Shown here piece by piece: positions 1 through 10,937 of a stretch of 64,000 bases of DNA. The notes under the pieces are model-generated. The model worked only from the letters and a program-made list of their open reading frames with translations, was not told the DNA's origin and ran no database searches. The translations under genes and the position numbers were made by a program. Source of the DNA: Lates calcarifer (Eukaryota; Chordata; Actinopteri; Centropomidae); NCBI RefSeq assembly GCF_001640805.2, contig NC_066855.1, forward strand, positions 1,494,015 to 1,558,014, given 5' to 3'. The stretch's first letter is position 1; each line of letters starts with the position of its first letter.

Positions 1-15
1 ACACAGGAAGACCAT
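1..15 (-). CDS. Ig-cluster copy A, first coding exon cut by window edge
   Basis: Only the first codons are inside the window. On the minus strand an ATG at 13-15 reads MVFLC, identical to the start of copy C (ATG at 4854-4856). The following 50 bases (16-66) match the sequence upstream of the copy C start almost base for base. The rest of the gene lies to the left, outside the window. By analogy with copies C and D this exon should encode a signal peptide of about 21 residues followed by an Ig exon. A related 5' noncoding exon lies near 1278-1330. Confidence 0.7.
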
Positions 16-1277
16 CCTGGACGTTTCACTGTCTTTAGAAACTGAGGAAAGAAGAAGCAGAGCTGTTAGGAACTGATGAACTTGATCATGAACTTAACGT
101 CCTTCACCTCCTGCAGCTGATGTCAGGACAGGTGTAACCAACATGTTCCCACACTGACTTGAATGTGCCCGAGGGGTCTGCAACCACAGGGTGATTAAAC
201 CAGCCGAACTTTTACCACAGGAGCGAGATGTCACCTGTAACATGTATGAAATACACAGCTTGTGTATTGTGGGATAGAAAACAAGTTTTAACAGGCTGCA
301 TCTCTGGTCTGTCTGTGCCTTATTTACTTTTCACTTTTAATTGGCTCTGTGTGTTTGCATGATGTGACTCGACTGAAACTGGGACCAGATTCCAAACCAT
401 GGCAAGAACAATAACAGAGACTCCCAAGTGCAAGTGCAAGTGGTGAGAAAAGATAAACTGAAAAAAACAACATTCCTGACAGTTTGACAAAACACATTCG
501 TGGTGAATGAACATGACCATGAGCAGCAGTAACACTGACTGTGTGTGTCCTGTTTGTGTTGTGGTCTTGTAATGTTTAAGCTCTTTATTGACTCTGCAGG
601 ATTCTGGTAACTGCTGCAGCTTACGATAAACTCTGCAGGTGTCTGATGATCTCAGTAAACGTGTGGCGTGATCCCTGTCATTAAGAATGAAATTAGGAGG
701 GACTGATGTTTCTTTCTTGTACATTCCTGTGGTTATTCAGAAGCATCTTGTCTCGTCTCCTATTAAATCCTACAATCAACACTGTCACAGTCACAGTTAG
801 GTGCTGCCAGCTGATTACAACACGTTTATTGCTGTTAAACCTCTGTGATGTTACGCTGCACCGTATTCTGTCGTCAGATCAGTTTGTTGTGTGTTTTCTG
901 TTATTTTCTGATAGTGGAGATGTGTGGAGAAAAAAACGTGATTTGATTAAAGACCAATCGTCAAACATTCTAGTTAAATAACTTCACGAGAAGCTGATCT
1001 CTACTGAATTTACAGTAACCGATAGACTCACATTCAGCATGAATCAGTGAACATTCAGAGCCACGAGGAATCAAATCTGAGGAAAAAACTAGTTGAGCAG
1101 GCAGAGATGTAACGTCTGTGTGAAACAGTTCAAATGAACAGGTGAAACAGACATAATGAAACAGGATCCACTTACACCTGAGTAAGTCACACAGCATGAA
1201 TCGCCTCCACCAGCTACAGCAACAACAACTCATACACTCTCTTTTTATATCGATGAATACACAGAAGATGTACCTAC

Positions 1278-1330
1278 CTCACTGACTGCTGCTGTCATGA
1301 CAGAGTGACTCTGAAGAGGGAAATGATGCA
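1278..1330 (-). other. Candidate 5' noncoding exon of Ig copy A
   Basis: On the minus strand the sequence ends in GAG|GTAGGT, with the donor at 1272-1277. The stretch 1231-1320 is recognisably related to 3549-3650 and more loosely to 8979-9050. All three sit 0.9-1.3 kb upstream of an Ig-copy start codon. The acceptor would be the TTTCCTCAG just upstream of each ATG exon. The 5' end is not defined. Noncoding status is inferred because no open frame joins it to the ATG exon. Confidence 0.45.
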
Positions 1331-1924
1331 GCTGTAACAAACCACACCTCAGAGTCACAACGCCCACAGGTTACAGTGAATGGGAGGCAGGGGAAAGTGA
1401 ACGCAACACTTTCTCCTGGCTATACGACTGCAGACTGTTAAACCTTTTATCCTCTGACACAACACGTTCAGCACAACGTCCAGTTAGACTCATGTTTTAT
1501 ATCCAAAAGGTCAAAGGTCAACTTCGCTGTGACATCAAAAACTCTTCTAATGTTAGGATCCAGATCTTTAGTTTAACCCTAATAAGACTGCTGCTCTGAT
1601 TTTCATCATTCTTTAATGTGTCACGTTCAGGTCCACACGTTTATGAAAGTGCACAGATTACAATACAATTATCAACTCTATATAACTATATAGCCTATAT
1701 AAACCTGTAGACAGTAACCGTCCTCAGGTGAGACAGAAGTGAGTTTATCAGACCTCTTGTGACCCGCTGATCAAATCATCAGATTTACACTGATCAATAT
1801 GTACAAATACAATCATTACATTCACATGGCTCAGTCTGTACAAAGACCTCAGAGATTAAAAGTCAAGCTCAAACGTTTACTACTTCAGAGACTGTATCAC
1901 TGTCGTCTCTTTGAATCTTCTCTT

Positions 1925-2681
1925 CATGAAGTGTTTGATGAGATTTCTGCCTTTGTCCGTCCCCAACAGGAAAAACAAAATGGCAGCACAATGACGGCGA
2001 CACAAATACTCGATATTGGTGGCAACGCTGGTGACCTTCTCAGGTCCTGGTGTGACGGTATCAGACAGAGCCTCATTATCTGTGGATTAAATACAGTCAA
2101 GACTCTACATTTATAGAAAGTGATGATATGATGAACACATACACAATCCTTCATCAACATATACAGACACTGAAAGCTACTCACCAACATGGCTGCTGCT
2201 GGAGTTGGAGTAACTTGTAACTTGTACGTTGATAGGAGATGATGTATCCATACACAGTTTGTTATCACTTCAGCTGTGTAATTTTCCTCCTTCATGACAT
2301 TAGAGATGATCAGAGAACATAAGTCTGATGGTCTGAATCACAGATGTATTCTCCTGAACCACTGTCACATGGTATAATGCTGTTTGTGTTATGCCAGGCA
2401 GAATGTAGAACTTTACAGCCTTCCACATCCTGATAATGTATAGAGCAGGTCAGTGTCACAGTTCCTCCAGCTGCCAACTTCCACTGCTTCACTGCACTTC
2501 AGTGACACTGCTGGATGAGAAAAAGAGAAATGATGTGATTCCTTTAAAAACAAAAAACTATATAATGTATTAAAAGTATTCAGTAAATGTATTTTTTCTA
2601 TATAAAAATACCTTCACCTGCTGAGACACTGCTTTGTAGAAAAGCAGCAGCAGAGAGCAGAGACAGACACAGGAAGAACAT
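1925..2681 (-). pseudogene. Ig-cluster copy B, frameshifted Ig-domain gene
   Basis: Three exon-like blocks match the neighbouring copies. The signal exon (about 2611-2681, ATG at 2679-2681) reads MFFLC like copy D. The Ig exon is at 2185-2510 and a membrane/tail exon at about 1925-2075. The Ig exon has one extra base near 2474 (CTGCCAAC where copies C and D have CTGCAAC) and one missing base near 2313 relative to both intact copies. The first break leads to a stop about 20 codons on. The tail exon, compared with copy D, also has compensating one-base differences and loses the hydrophobic frame. Splice sites are mostly kept, so decay is probably recent. An assembly error cannot be excluded for any one indel, but several in one copy favour a real pseudogene. 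Confidence 0.75.
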
Positions 2682-3046
2682 CCTGGACGTTTCACTGTCT
2701 TTAGAAACTGAGGAAAGAAGAAGCAGAGATGTTTAGTGTTGTGTCTCCTCTCTCAGCTTCCAGATGTTGTGTTCCTGTCAGCTTCTTCTGTTTGTCGCTG
2801 TTTAATGTCTCTGTCTGACCTCCTGTTATCTGGACTTTGGATTGTCGTCTGTGCATCGTTGGATCTGTTTGTCTGTTTTGGACTCCTGCCTGCTTCACCC
2901 TCTGAAACCATCTGTTTGATTTAGCTGAATCACTGAACATTCAGGTCTCCATCCACTCAGCAGACGAGTGGTTTGCCTTCATGTTCCTGTATGTTGGAGG
3001 TGTTGGTGTGTGTAGGAGAACATGTCACAGTCTCCACATGAACACA
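2185..3046. repeat. Tandem segmental duplication, left unit
   Basis: This block covers the copy B Ig exon, intron, signal exon and about 365 bases upstream. It is nearly identical to 4361-5222. Start codon to start codon the offset is 2175 bases. Identity ends abruptly at ...GAACACAT, followed by TATATT here and GAACTA in the right unit. This is a local tandem duplication that includes one Ig gene and its upstream flank. Confidence 0.8.
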
Positions 3047-3596
3047 TTATATTCACTGTTCCTCTGCTTAAAGCATGTTAATCTATGGATGTGACAGAGA
3101 CAGACAGACCTTTGGTTTCAGATCAGATTCAGAGCTCAGCTCAGTCGTTCAGTAACAGTCAGGTCTCACTTTTAGGCCTCTGCTGATAGTGGAAAGGTAA
3201 TTTTGATCTACTTATGATTTACAATAGAAACGACTGGACAGTACACACAGTCAACCAACATGAGTCAGTAACCTCTTAGCAACTAGTTTTTCCATCCGAG
3301 TATTTGACTGAATGTAATAGATTTGATTTAAATAGTTAGAATAAAGGATGAAGTAACTTATAAACAGTTGAAATAGTGAAATGAATGGATGAATATTGAA
3401 ACAACAAAAAGTAAAGAAACAGTATCCAGTTACTTTCACTTCTTACTGACACACACAAGAGGTGGGAAACACAGGATCAAACAGCTGCAGCAAAATATTT
3501 CAAATACTAAAATCTGAAAGCAGAACTTTTCACTTTCAGCCATTTTAGCCACACACTCTTTTATATAAAGGAATACACAGAGAAAGACAGACGTAC

Positions 3597-3655
3597 CTCA
3601 TAGACTGCTTCTTTTTAATGTGCGCAACAGGGAGTGATACTGAAACATAAAACCG
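3597..3655 (-). other. Candidate 5' noncoding exon of Ig copy B
   Basis: A minus-strand donor GAG|GTACGT (3591-3596) ends a block related to the one at 1278-1330. Upstream in transcription are a TATA-like element (ATAAAAC on plus, 3647-3653) and a weak kappaB-like AGGAAATTCT (3684-3693). It lies 0.9 kb upstream of the copy B start codon. No coding potential is seen in it. The 5' end is uncertain. Confidence 0.4.
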
Positions 3656-4130
3656 GTTTGGCTGAAACAAACACTGTGACTCTGAGAATTTCCTGGGAGT
3701 GGTTAGCAGGGATGGAACAGATCTACCCAAAACAAGCTCCTCCTCTTGGTCTTTCCTGATAGTGGAACAGGAAGGAGGGAAAATAAACAACACTGTGTCC
3801 CGAGAAAATCTGACTACAGCACTGTTAAACTCCTTCATGGTTTTATTCAGACACTCACAGCACAGTTTCATTAGGAACACTCTGGACTCTGTGTTAAAAG
3901 CTTCCTCAGTGTTTTCACTGCTCTGGAAAGACGAATGTGTGAAGAAGAAAAGACTTGATGTCTGCAGTGTTCTCTTCTGTTCTCTCCCTTTACATTTACA
4001 CTGATTAATACTCACAAACACAAATCATTACATCATCATGGATCAATCTGAATGAACACAAACTGTCACGTTCATGTTTCATTCTGCAGACAGGTGATTG
4101 AACATGTGACTGAGCTCAGTCAGGAGCTCC

Positions 4131-4856
4131 TCAGGTTGGAGTCTGATGATGAGTGTGATGGTTTTCACGCTCGCAGCAGCGACGACAAACAAAACATATG
4201 ACTGGCACCTTGGTGTCCTGCTCCAGTGTTAATACGACTCCACCTGACAACACAAACACACCTGTCAGTACCTGTGGATTAAACACTGTCCAGAAAGTGA
4301 TGATAATGAGGCACACACTCATTCACACACACTCAGAAGCTGAAACTGAAAGCTGCTCACCGTTATAGATGTTACCGGAGTGTTTAACTTGTACGTTGAT
4401 AGATGATAAAGCTGTACCACAGTCTGTCATCACTGCAGCTGTGTAATTTTCCTCCTTCGTGACATTAGAGATGATCAGAGACACATAAGTCTGATGGTCT
4501 GAATCACAGATGTATTCTCCTGAACCACTGCCACATGGTATAATGCTGCTGTTTGTGTTATGCCAGGCAGAATGTAGAACTTTACAGCCTCCCACTGCCA
4601 CATCCTGATAATGTATAGAGCAGGTCAGTGTCACAGTTCCTCCAGCTGCAACTTCCACTGCTTCACTGCACTTCAGTGACACTGCTGGATGAGAAAAAAG
4701 AGAAATGATGTGATTCCTTTAAAAACAAAAAACTATATAATGTATTAAAAGTATTCAGTAAATTTATTTTTTCTATATAAAAATACCTTCATCTGCTGAG
4801 ACACTGCTTTGTAGAAAAGCAGCAGCAGAGAGCAGAGACAGACACAGGAAGACCAT
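4131..4856 (-). CDS. Ig-cluster copy C: small Ig-domain protein with a divergent C-terminal exon
   Basis: Three exons join in phase to 168 aa: 4787-4856 (23 codons plus 1 base), 4361-4684 (108 codons) and 4131-4243 (ends TGA). Residues 1-21 are a signal peptide (MVFLCLSLLSAAAF...). The Ig domain spans about 24-121, with Cys before strand A, TLTC in strand B, an AWHN Trp and NYTAAV..DC in strand F. It carries six cysteines and is open throughout, unlike copy B. The last exon is unrelated to the membrane exon of copies B and D. It encodes a 37-residue tail with VPVICFVCRRCC and a His-rich end, and has no hydrophobic stretch long enough for a typical membrane segment. The product may be secreted, or this may be a decaying gene using a chance exon. 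The Ig part is certain, the last exon is not, and the family is not recognised. Confidence 0.6.
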
Positions 4857-5222
4857 CCTGGACGTTTCACTGTCTTTAGAAACTGAGGAAAGAAGAAGCA
4901 GAGCTGTTTAGTGTTGTGTCTCCTCTCTCAGCTTCCAGATGTTGTGTTCCTGTCAGCTTCTTCTGTTTGTCGCTGTTTAATGTCTCTGTCTGACCTCCCT
5001 GTTATCTGGACTTTGGATTGTCGTCTGTGCATCGTTGGATCTGTTTGTCTGTTTTGGACTCCTGCCTGCTTCACCCTCTGAAACCCATCTGTTTGATTTA
5101 GCTGAATCACTGAACATTCAGGTCTCCATCCACTCAGCAGACGAGTGGTTTGCCTTCATGTTCCTGTATGTTGGAGGTGTTGGTGTGTGTAGGAGAACAT
5201 GTCACAGTCTCCACATGAACAC
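4361..5222. repeat. Tandem segmental duplication, right unit
   Basis: This is the partner of 2185-3046. It covers the copy C Ig exon, signal exon and upstream flank. The last exon of copy C (4131-4243) lies outside the duplicated unit, which explains why copies B and C have different 3' exons. Confidence 0.8.
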
Positions 5223-5387
5223 ATGAACTAAACCTGCAGCTGAACATCAACAACAAGTTGAGTTTTTTTGTGTGAAATTTTATTCATTGCAAACATCAAA
5301 CTTTCTACACTGAACAGTTTGTTAAATATAAAGGATGCTGTGACCTTCTAGTTCCTTGTGTTTCATGTTTGTGTTGTGTTTTCTCCT

Positions 5388-5390
<3 letters not shown>

Positions 5391-5419
<29 letters not shown>
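5391..5419. repeat. (TG)n microsatellite
   Basis: About 29 bases of uninterrupted TG dinucleotides directly after TTCTCCTCAG. It lies between copies C and D. The open frames across it are repeat artefacts. Confidence 0.95.
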
Positions 5420-5420
<1 letters not shown>

Positions 5421-6871
5421 GCGGAGGCGGGGCTGGTGGAGGATTGACACACCTGCAGCTCATCCACTCATCACTGCTCCAGTACTTCAGTCCGTCTGTC
5501 CCTCCACTCTGCTGCAGCGAGTTCTGCTTCACCTTCATGGTAACAAGTGCTGATGGCTGTTGTTACATGTTGTGAGTCTTTAGTGTTTTGTCTTGTGTTT
5601 TTAACATGTCACTTCCATCGATTGTCTCTCTCTGACCTGTTTGGAAGCAGAGAATGAAACAACATTTCATTGTTCTGGGTTTATCTCTGGTTTTTGCTGC
5701 TGCAGCTAAAAGCAGTGAGAGTGAAGCTGCACTGTTTCTTGTTGAATAACATCTGGAAACAGTCACTTCCTGAACTTGTGTCATCAGTGTGCGCTCACAC
5801 ACGGTGACAGTGAAATAGTTGTGGGGGAGTGTTGTGGTTTGGAGAATCGCCAAGTTACTTGCTCATGTTGGGAAGTGCAGTTAAGACCTGCTGCTGTTTC
5901 TCTGGGTGAACGATGACAAAATCCAAATTCCAGTGGTTTATTTCTCCCACTTCTAAAGAATCTGCCAGTTGATCTGAGCTCACGCTGACACTGTCCTGCT
6001 TTAACAGGAAACTGAAAACATGTTTCAGCTTCTAATTAGATGTGTGCGTGTGTTTGTTTTTTCAGTCTTGATCTAAGATCTTGGTTTTAATCCAAGTGGT
6101 GAGAACGAGGACAGTAAAAAAACAGAAATGTCAGCAATGTGGACGCTCCCTGTGAAGGAATTCATCGTCATTAAATATAATGTTAGGACGGACTGGGGCT
6201 TTTATCTTGGACATCCCTGAGGACATTAAGAAGCATCTCGCCTCATCTCCTCTACTGAATACTACAGTCAGCACCATGTCTGTGAGAGAGATACAAACAC
6301 AAAACTTTGTATGAGGAAAAAGAAGGTTTTGGATCAGATTCTGGTTCAAACTCAGCAGCACCAGTCAGGTCTGAGATCTAAAATCTAATTTTGATTCAAC
6401 TAAACACACACACACATATTTGTGTGTAGGAAAAAGAAAGCATTCGGATATAATTACAGCTCAGTGTGAGGCTGGTGTTTGTTAGAGGACCTGGTCAGAT
6501 GCCGACAACAGACACGGTACACACCTTGAACGTGAGACAGAAAATACTTAAAGTCACGAGTTGATGATGTGAGAGCAGTGAACTGTTCATGGTTTAGAAA
6601 AAGGATGAGGCAACTGCTTATGTTTCACCACTGATCTGAAAACTGAGTCACACTCGACATAATGAGGAGACTGAACGCCATGTTTAAAATTAAAATGTCC
6701 CTTTAATGAAATTGACTTATTATATTTACATTTATTTACAGAAATCTGAAAATGTGACTGGAAGAAAAAAAAAGATAAAAAAATAAACACAATAATATAT
6801 TTCTTCACAGTTTGAGAGGCAGGAAGCTACACAGCCAGCTGTGGAACAGCCCCCACATGTTTATATATACA
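5420..6871. other. Intergenic stretch between Ig copies C and D
   Basis: No supported gene. By analogy with copies A, B and D a 5' noncoding exon for copy C might be expected here, but no block resembling those at 1278, 3597 or 8979 was found by eye. A short TTCCTGAACTTGTG-type stretch near 5770 is not convincing. Confidence 0.4.
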
Positions 6872-7737
6872 TTAAACAGACTGATGGAGACTGTTCGACT
6901 CAGACTCTGGATCACTGTAACCTGTGTGATTTGTTTTCCTCGTGATGGGTTTGAAGATTTTTCTGCCTCTCTCAGTTCCAAACAGGAAAAACAAAATGGC
7001 AGCAACAATGACGGCGACACAAATGCCCGATATGGCGGCAACGTTGGTGACCTTCTCAGGTTCAGGTCCTGGTGTGACGGAACCACCTGGAAAATCAAAA
7101 CATATCTATCATTATCTGTGGATTAAATACAGTCAAGACTCTACATTTATAGAAAGTGATGATAATGATGAACACATACACAATCCTTCATCAACATATA
7201 CAAGACACTGAAAGCTACTCACCAACACGGCTGCTGGAGTTGGAGTAACTTGTGGAGTTGGAGTAACTTGTAACTTGTACGTTGATAGGAAATGATAAAG
7301 CCATACCACAGTCTGTTATCACTGCAGCTGTGTAATTTTCCTCCTTCATGACATTAGAGATGATCAGAGACACATAAGTCTGATGGTCTGAATCACAGAT
7401 GTATTCTCCTGAACCACTGCCACATGGTATAATGCTGCTTGTGTTATGCCAGGCAGAATGTAGAACTTTACAGCCTTCCACATCCTGATAATGTATAGAG
7501 CAGGTCAGTGTCACAGTTCCTCCAGCTGCAACTTCCACTGCTTCACTGCAGTTCAGTGACACTACTGGATGAGAAAAAAGAGAAATGATGTGATTCCTTT
7601 AAAAACAAAAAACTATATAATGTATTAAAAGTATTCAGTAAATTTATTTTTTCTATATAAAAAATACCTTCATCTGCTGAGACACTGCTTTGTAGAAAAG
7701 CAGCAGCAGAGAGCAGAGACAGACACAGGAAGAACAT
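6872..7737 (-). CDS. Ig-cluster copy D: type I membrane Ig-domain protein, complete
   Basis: Three exons join in phase to 208 aa: 7668-7737 (signal), 7223-7564 (Ig and stalk) and 6872-7086 (membrane and tail). All introns are phase 1. The signal peptide is about 1-21. The single Ig domain covers about 24-121 with Cys29, 45, 55, 71, 80 and 109 and Trp62; Cys45-Cys109 is the expected B-F bridge. A Ser/Asn-rich stalk (about 122-150) has N-glycosylation sequons (NST, NSS), with further sequons at NTS64 and NYT100. The membrane segment is about 153-174, beginning VAAISGICVAVIVAA. The 34-residue tail has Tyr194 in GYSDPE but no ITIM, and no charged residue in the membrane to pair with an ITAM adaptor. 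It is probably a lymphoid or myeloid surface receptor or ligand, inferred from architecture only. I do not recognise a named family. Confidence 0.8.
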
Positions 7738-8978
7738 CCTGGACGTCTTTAGAAACTGAGGAAAGAAGAAGAGATTAGAAGAGTTAAGTATAGATGAACA
7801 TGATACAAACTTTTTTCAACACAAAGTCCTCATGTGTGGTCTGTGTAGGATCTGTTAACTAACATTCTAACACACAGATGAAGCAGCAGAAGAGTTGATC
7901 TGATATAATGTGACTGTAAACAGGCTGGACAAACAGGCATCATCTTGTCTGATCCTTAAACCAGATACCAGCCTCAGAGGACCAGAACAGAAAGTGGAGG
8001 TGACGATACGGGCTGAAAAGAAAAGTCTCCAGACACCTGGATCTGTTTGTTATTTAGCCTTTGTAACATAACAACATAATGAGGAGAGTTAACGTGGTGT
8101 TTCTTTAACTTTGTATTCTCATGAACACAACACCTTAAGTTTTACTATTAAGTGTCTTTACTTCTCAACCATCAATGATCTACTGTCTCTCAGTCTGAGG
8201 ATCATAATTAACTCATAAAATGATTTATTACACTCATTGCCTCAGGTTAAGACGAGTGGTGGAAAATTCCTCTTTTTAAGGTGTGTGTAGCTTTTCTGTT
8301 ATCTTAAACCTTTGACCTCAGCTTCAGGCGGACATATTGTATTTTACTCCCCTGATTAATGATTAATGATTAAACCAGAGCGTTAATAAATGGTGGAGTT
8401 TCTCCAGTTGATAAGAGATATGCACAAAAGTTATTGGAGTAGTTAAATTAAATAATAATAAAAAATACAATCGGGTGTTTGTGTGTAGGAAACTTGATCT
8501 TCAGTAAATTAACCGTCACAATCTGCATTTAGTGAACAGTGCTGACACTGAGCGACTGCACAGTGAACACCTTTAACAAACATTTAAAATCTGACGTGCA
8601 AGAAGTTTAGCTCTGCCAGCACCGATATCAGGATAATTCAACATGATGAATGTGATTTAAATAGTTAGAAACAAGGATGAATGAAATCTGAAACATGTGA
8701 TGAAAAACATACATCAGACAGAGAGAGGTTAAATCACACAGCTACAACATTAAAATGCTGTTTACATGAATGCAACATGAATAATTTAATCAATCTAATA
8801 TTGATATTTAATTATTCACCTTTCTCAGACAAATCTGATTTTTTAAATTTATTAAAGTTATTGATCTTTCCTCCACCTGTGGATTAAACTAAACTGCAGC
8901 TTCAGTCACTGATGAAACCAAACATGAACTTCAGACTGATTCATAAAAGCAAATCAGTTCAGTGTGACAGGTACTCAC
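7738..8978 (-). other. Probable 5'-UTR intron of Ig copy D
   Basis: On the minus strand a good acceptor (TTCTTTCCTCAG|TTTC) lies about 20 bases upstream of the copy D ATG. A donor candidate sits at 8970-8978 (GGTACTCAC on plus, which is GTGAGTACC). The 1.2 kb between is AT-rich, with no coding signal or repeat recognised. Confidence 0.5.
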
Positions 8979-9079
8979 CTCATAAAATATTCCCTCTGTG
9001 AGCATCAGGGAGCGACTCTGAGGAATGAAGTGACAGGTGATTAAATCTGGCGTTTATAAACTCTACTCTGGAATTTCCC
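8979..9079 (-). promoter_or_regulatory. Candidate promoter and first exon of Ig copy D (kappaB site plus TATA box)
   Basis: Read on the minus strand there is a perfect kappaB decamer GGGAAATTCC (plus 9070-9079), then TTTATAAA (9053-9060), then an exon that would start about 30 bases downstream and end with GAG|GTGAGT at 8979/8978. Kappa-B, TATA, start and donor in the right order and spacing are a coherent inducible immune promoter. The transcription start is inferred, not seen. Confidence 0.55.
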
Positions 9080-10937
9080 GCTAGTGAAACGCCTACAGAG
9101 TTTAGGACAAAGAATACCAAAGGGAAAAGAGAAAGGAAAGACACAGTGCACAGAGAGCTCACGGAAGTGTCCTAAACAAAGTTCAGCAACAGCCCTGAAA
9201 TGAATCCTCCTTCATTTCATGTTGAGGTCTGTTAATACTGTTAATGAGGTGTTGATGTGGAGGCTTTAACAGTTTGTGGTGCTGTTGAGTGAGTGCAGAC
9301 TAAACAACAGAAAGAGTTCAGAAACAGCAGAAACTACATCCTCCAGTTAAATCTACACCTCTAAAACACTTTAATAAAAACTGAACATTAGAACAGATTT
9401 CACATGAATGAGAAACTGTGTATTGGATAACATTTATTACAGGACTGTATCAGACTACATTAGTTTGGACTCTAACCTGTGTGTTCACAGTATGTTGTAT
9501 AAACACTTTCATTTTAGATTCTCTCAAAGCGGCTCAGTTATTGTTCTTGGCTCCACCGTCTGTGAAAGAAGCCTTTTCTCTGCTGAATGACAGTTGGTGC
9601 TGTTTTTAGTGTAGAGGAAAAAAATTCCATTCAGTTAGCCAACAGTAGCTCTACGACACAACAACCTGGTGTTTTTACATTCCTGTCCTGGACGTGCAGC
9701 GACAGTAGTGAGCAGGTGATAGTTTGCCAACATTTGAACTTCAGAGATAAGTTTATCAATTCCTTCATCCAGATCAATGCACTGATACTGGCCTCAGCAA
9801 GACACCAAAATGTTGAACTGTTCCTTCTATTCCTCTATTACCACTGAGATCTACAGGAAAAAGCAGCGCTTAGATTTGAGAGCTGCGTTTTCCAGTTTTG
9901 TCAGTGATTTGACTACAAAGTTTCAGTCAGTATAGTTTACAACACTGTTAAAAGTTCAGTCTCACTTACCTTTACCTGGGAATTTTGTCGCTCCTGATAA
10001 TCCACAGACCTATTTCATCTCAACACTAAAAACTGCTGTTTTGTGGATCAGCAGCGACAGATCTGATCTCTGATCAGCCTTGCAGATAATTATTAACCTG
10101 GAAGGTTTATACAAACATCATCCAGACACTCTGCACTGTGTTACAATAAAACAACACCACATTTGTTTGTCAGAATATTTTAGTGTGTAACATGTATGAC
10201 ATGTATGATCTCGCAAAACAAAGAACAAAAACATGATAACTTAATAAAAACAGTGGAATGGAAACAAAGTGAAATCATGTTGTACCATTAAAAACAATGA
10301 CACCCTCCTCCAAACCAAACACTCACTGTCAGGTTCAGTGCTTCTCAAAGACCTTTGACCTCTCTTGAACCAAAGAGCAGCTCGACTCCACTGACTCTGA
10401 CTGTTGAGAGGAGACGGTGACTCTGTTGCATAGCTGGCACAGTGGAGACTAACAGAAGCATGTTTAATGTTGGACGGTTTGGATGTGGAACACACTGGAC
10501 TCTTTAAAAGTACATTCAGTCTCAAGTTCAGCTCATCAGCTCCAGCTGTGCTTATTGCTCTGGAAATCAACATGAATAGTTCACACTTGCTACTCAGACT
10601 TCCTCATTTCTAAGAACAGCTGAAGTGACTTTTTACCCATTTGTTTTTCAATTAGCCATTATCTGAGCAGCTCACTGATATCACTTCTTACTGTCTGTGT
10701 GTTTTTCTGGACTCCAGATCCGTATTTCTCCACAGGCCCAAGTCTGGCACAGAGGGATCCACCGTTTTGTAAATACAGATGTTGCCCCCCTGTGGCCAAA
10801 TGGAAGAATTGCACCTCTGGAGACTTCTCCCTCATTGGTCCATAGTGCAGCGTGGTGTTCGGCACGTCCTTCATGGTGCCAGCATGAACGACGAGATGGT
10901 CCGAGCAGGATAAAAAGGAAGACCACTTCCTGTTCCC
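9080..10937. other. Interval between the Ig cluster and narf, including probable narf 3' UTR
   Basis: No gene is supported. The right part (about 10400-10937) lies directly downstream of the narf stop and is probably its 3' UTR. ATTAAA on the minus strand near 10459 is a possible but weak polyadenylation signal. The left part is AT-rich unique sequence. Confidence 0.4.

Noticed and set aside
5305..5575. Open frames of 65-77 codons across the TG repeat
   Set aside because: They are translations of (TG)n/(CA)n and flanks, with no family match or splice context.
9515..9605. Short hAT-transposase-like peptide (VLGSTVCERSLFSAE)
   Set aside because: Slight resemblance to the hAT C-terminal ERVFS block only, with no flanking support and no terminal repeats.
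10241..10573. 110-codon minus-strand open frame downstream of narf
   Set aside because: No recognisable domain, and the position fits the narf 3' UTR.
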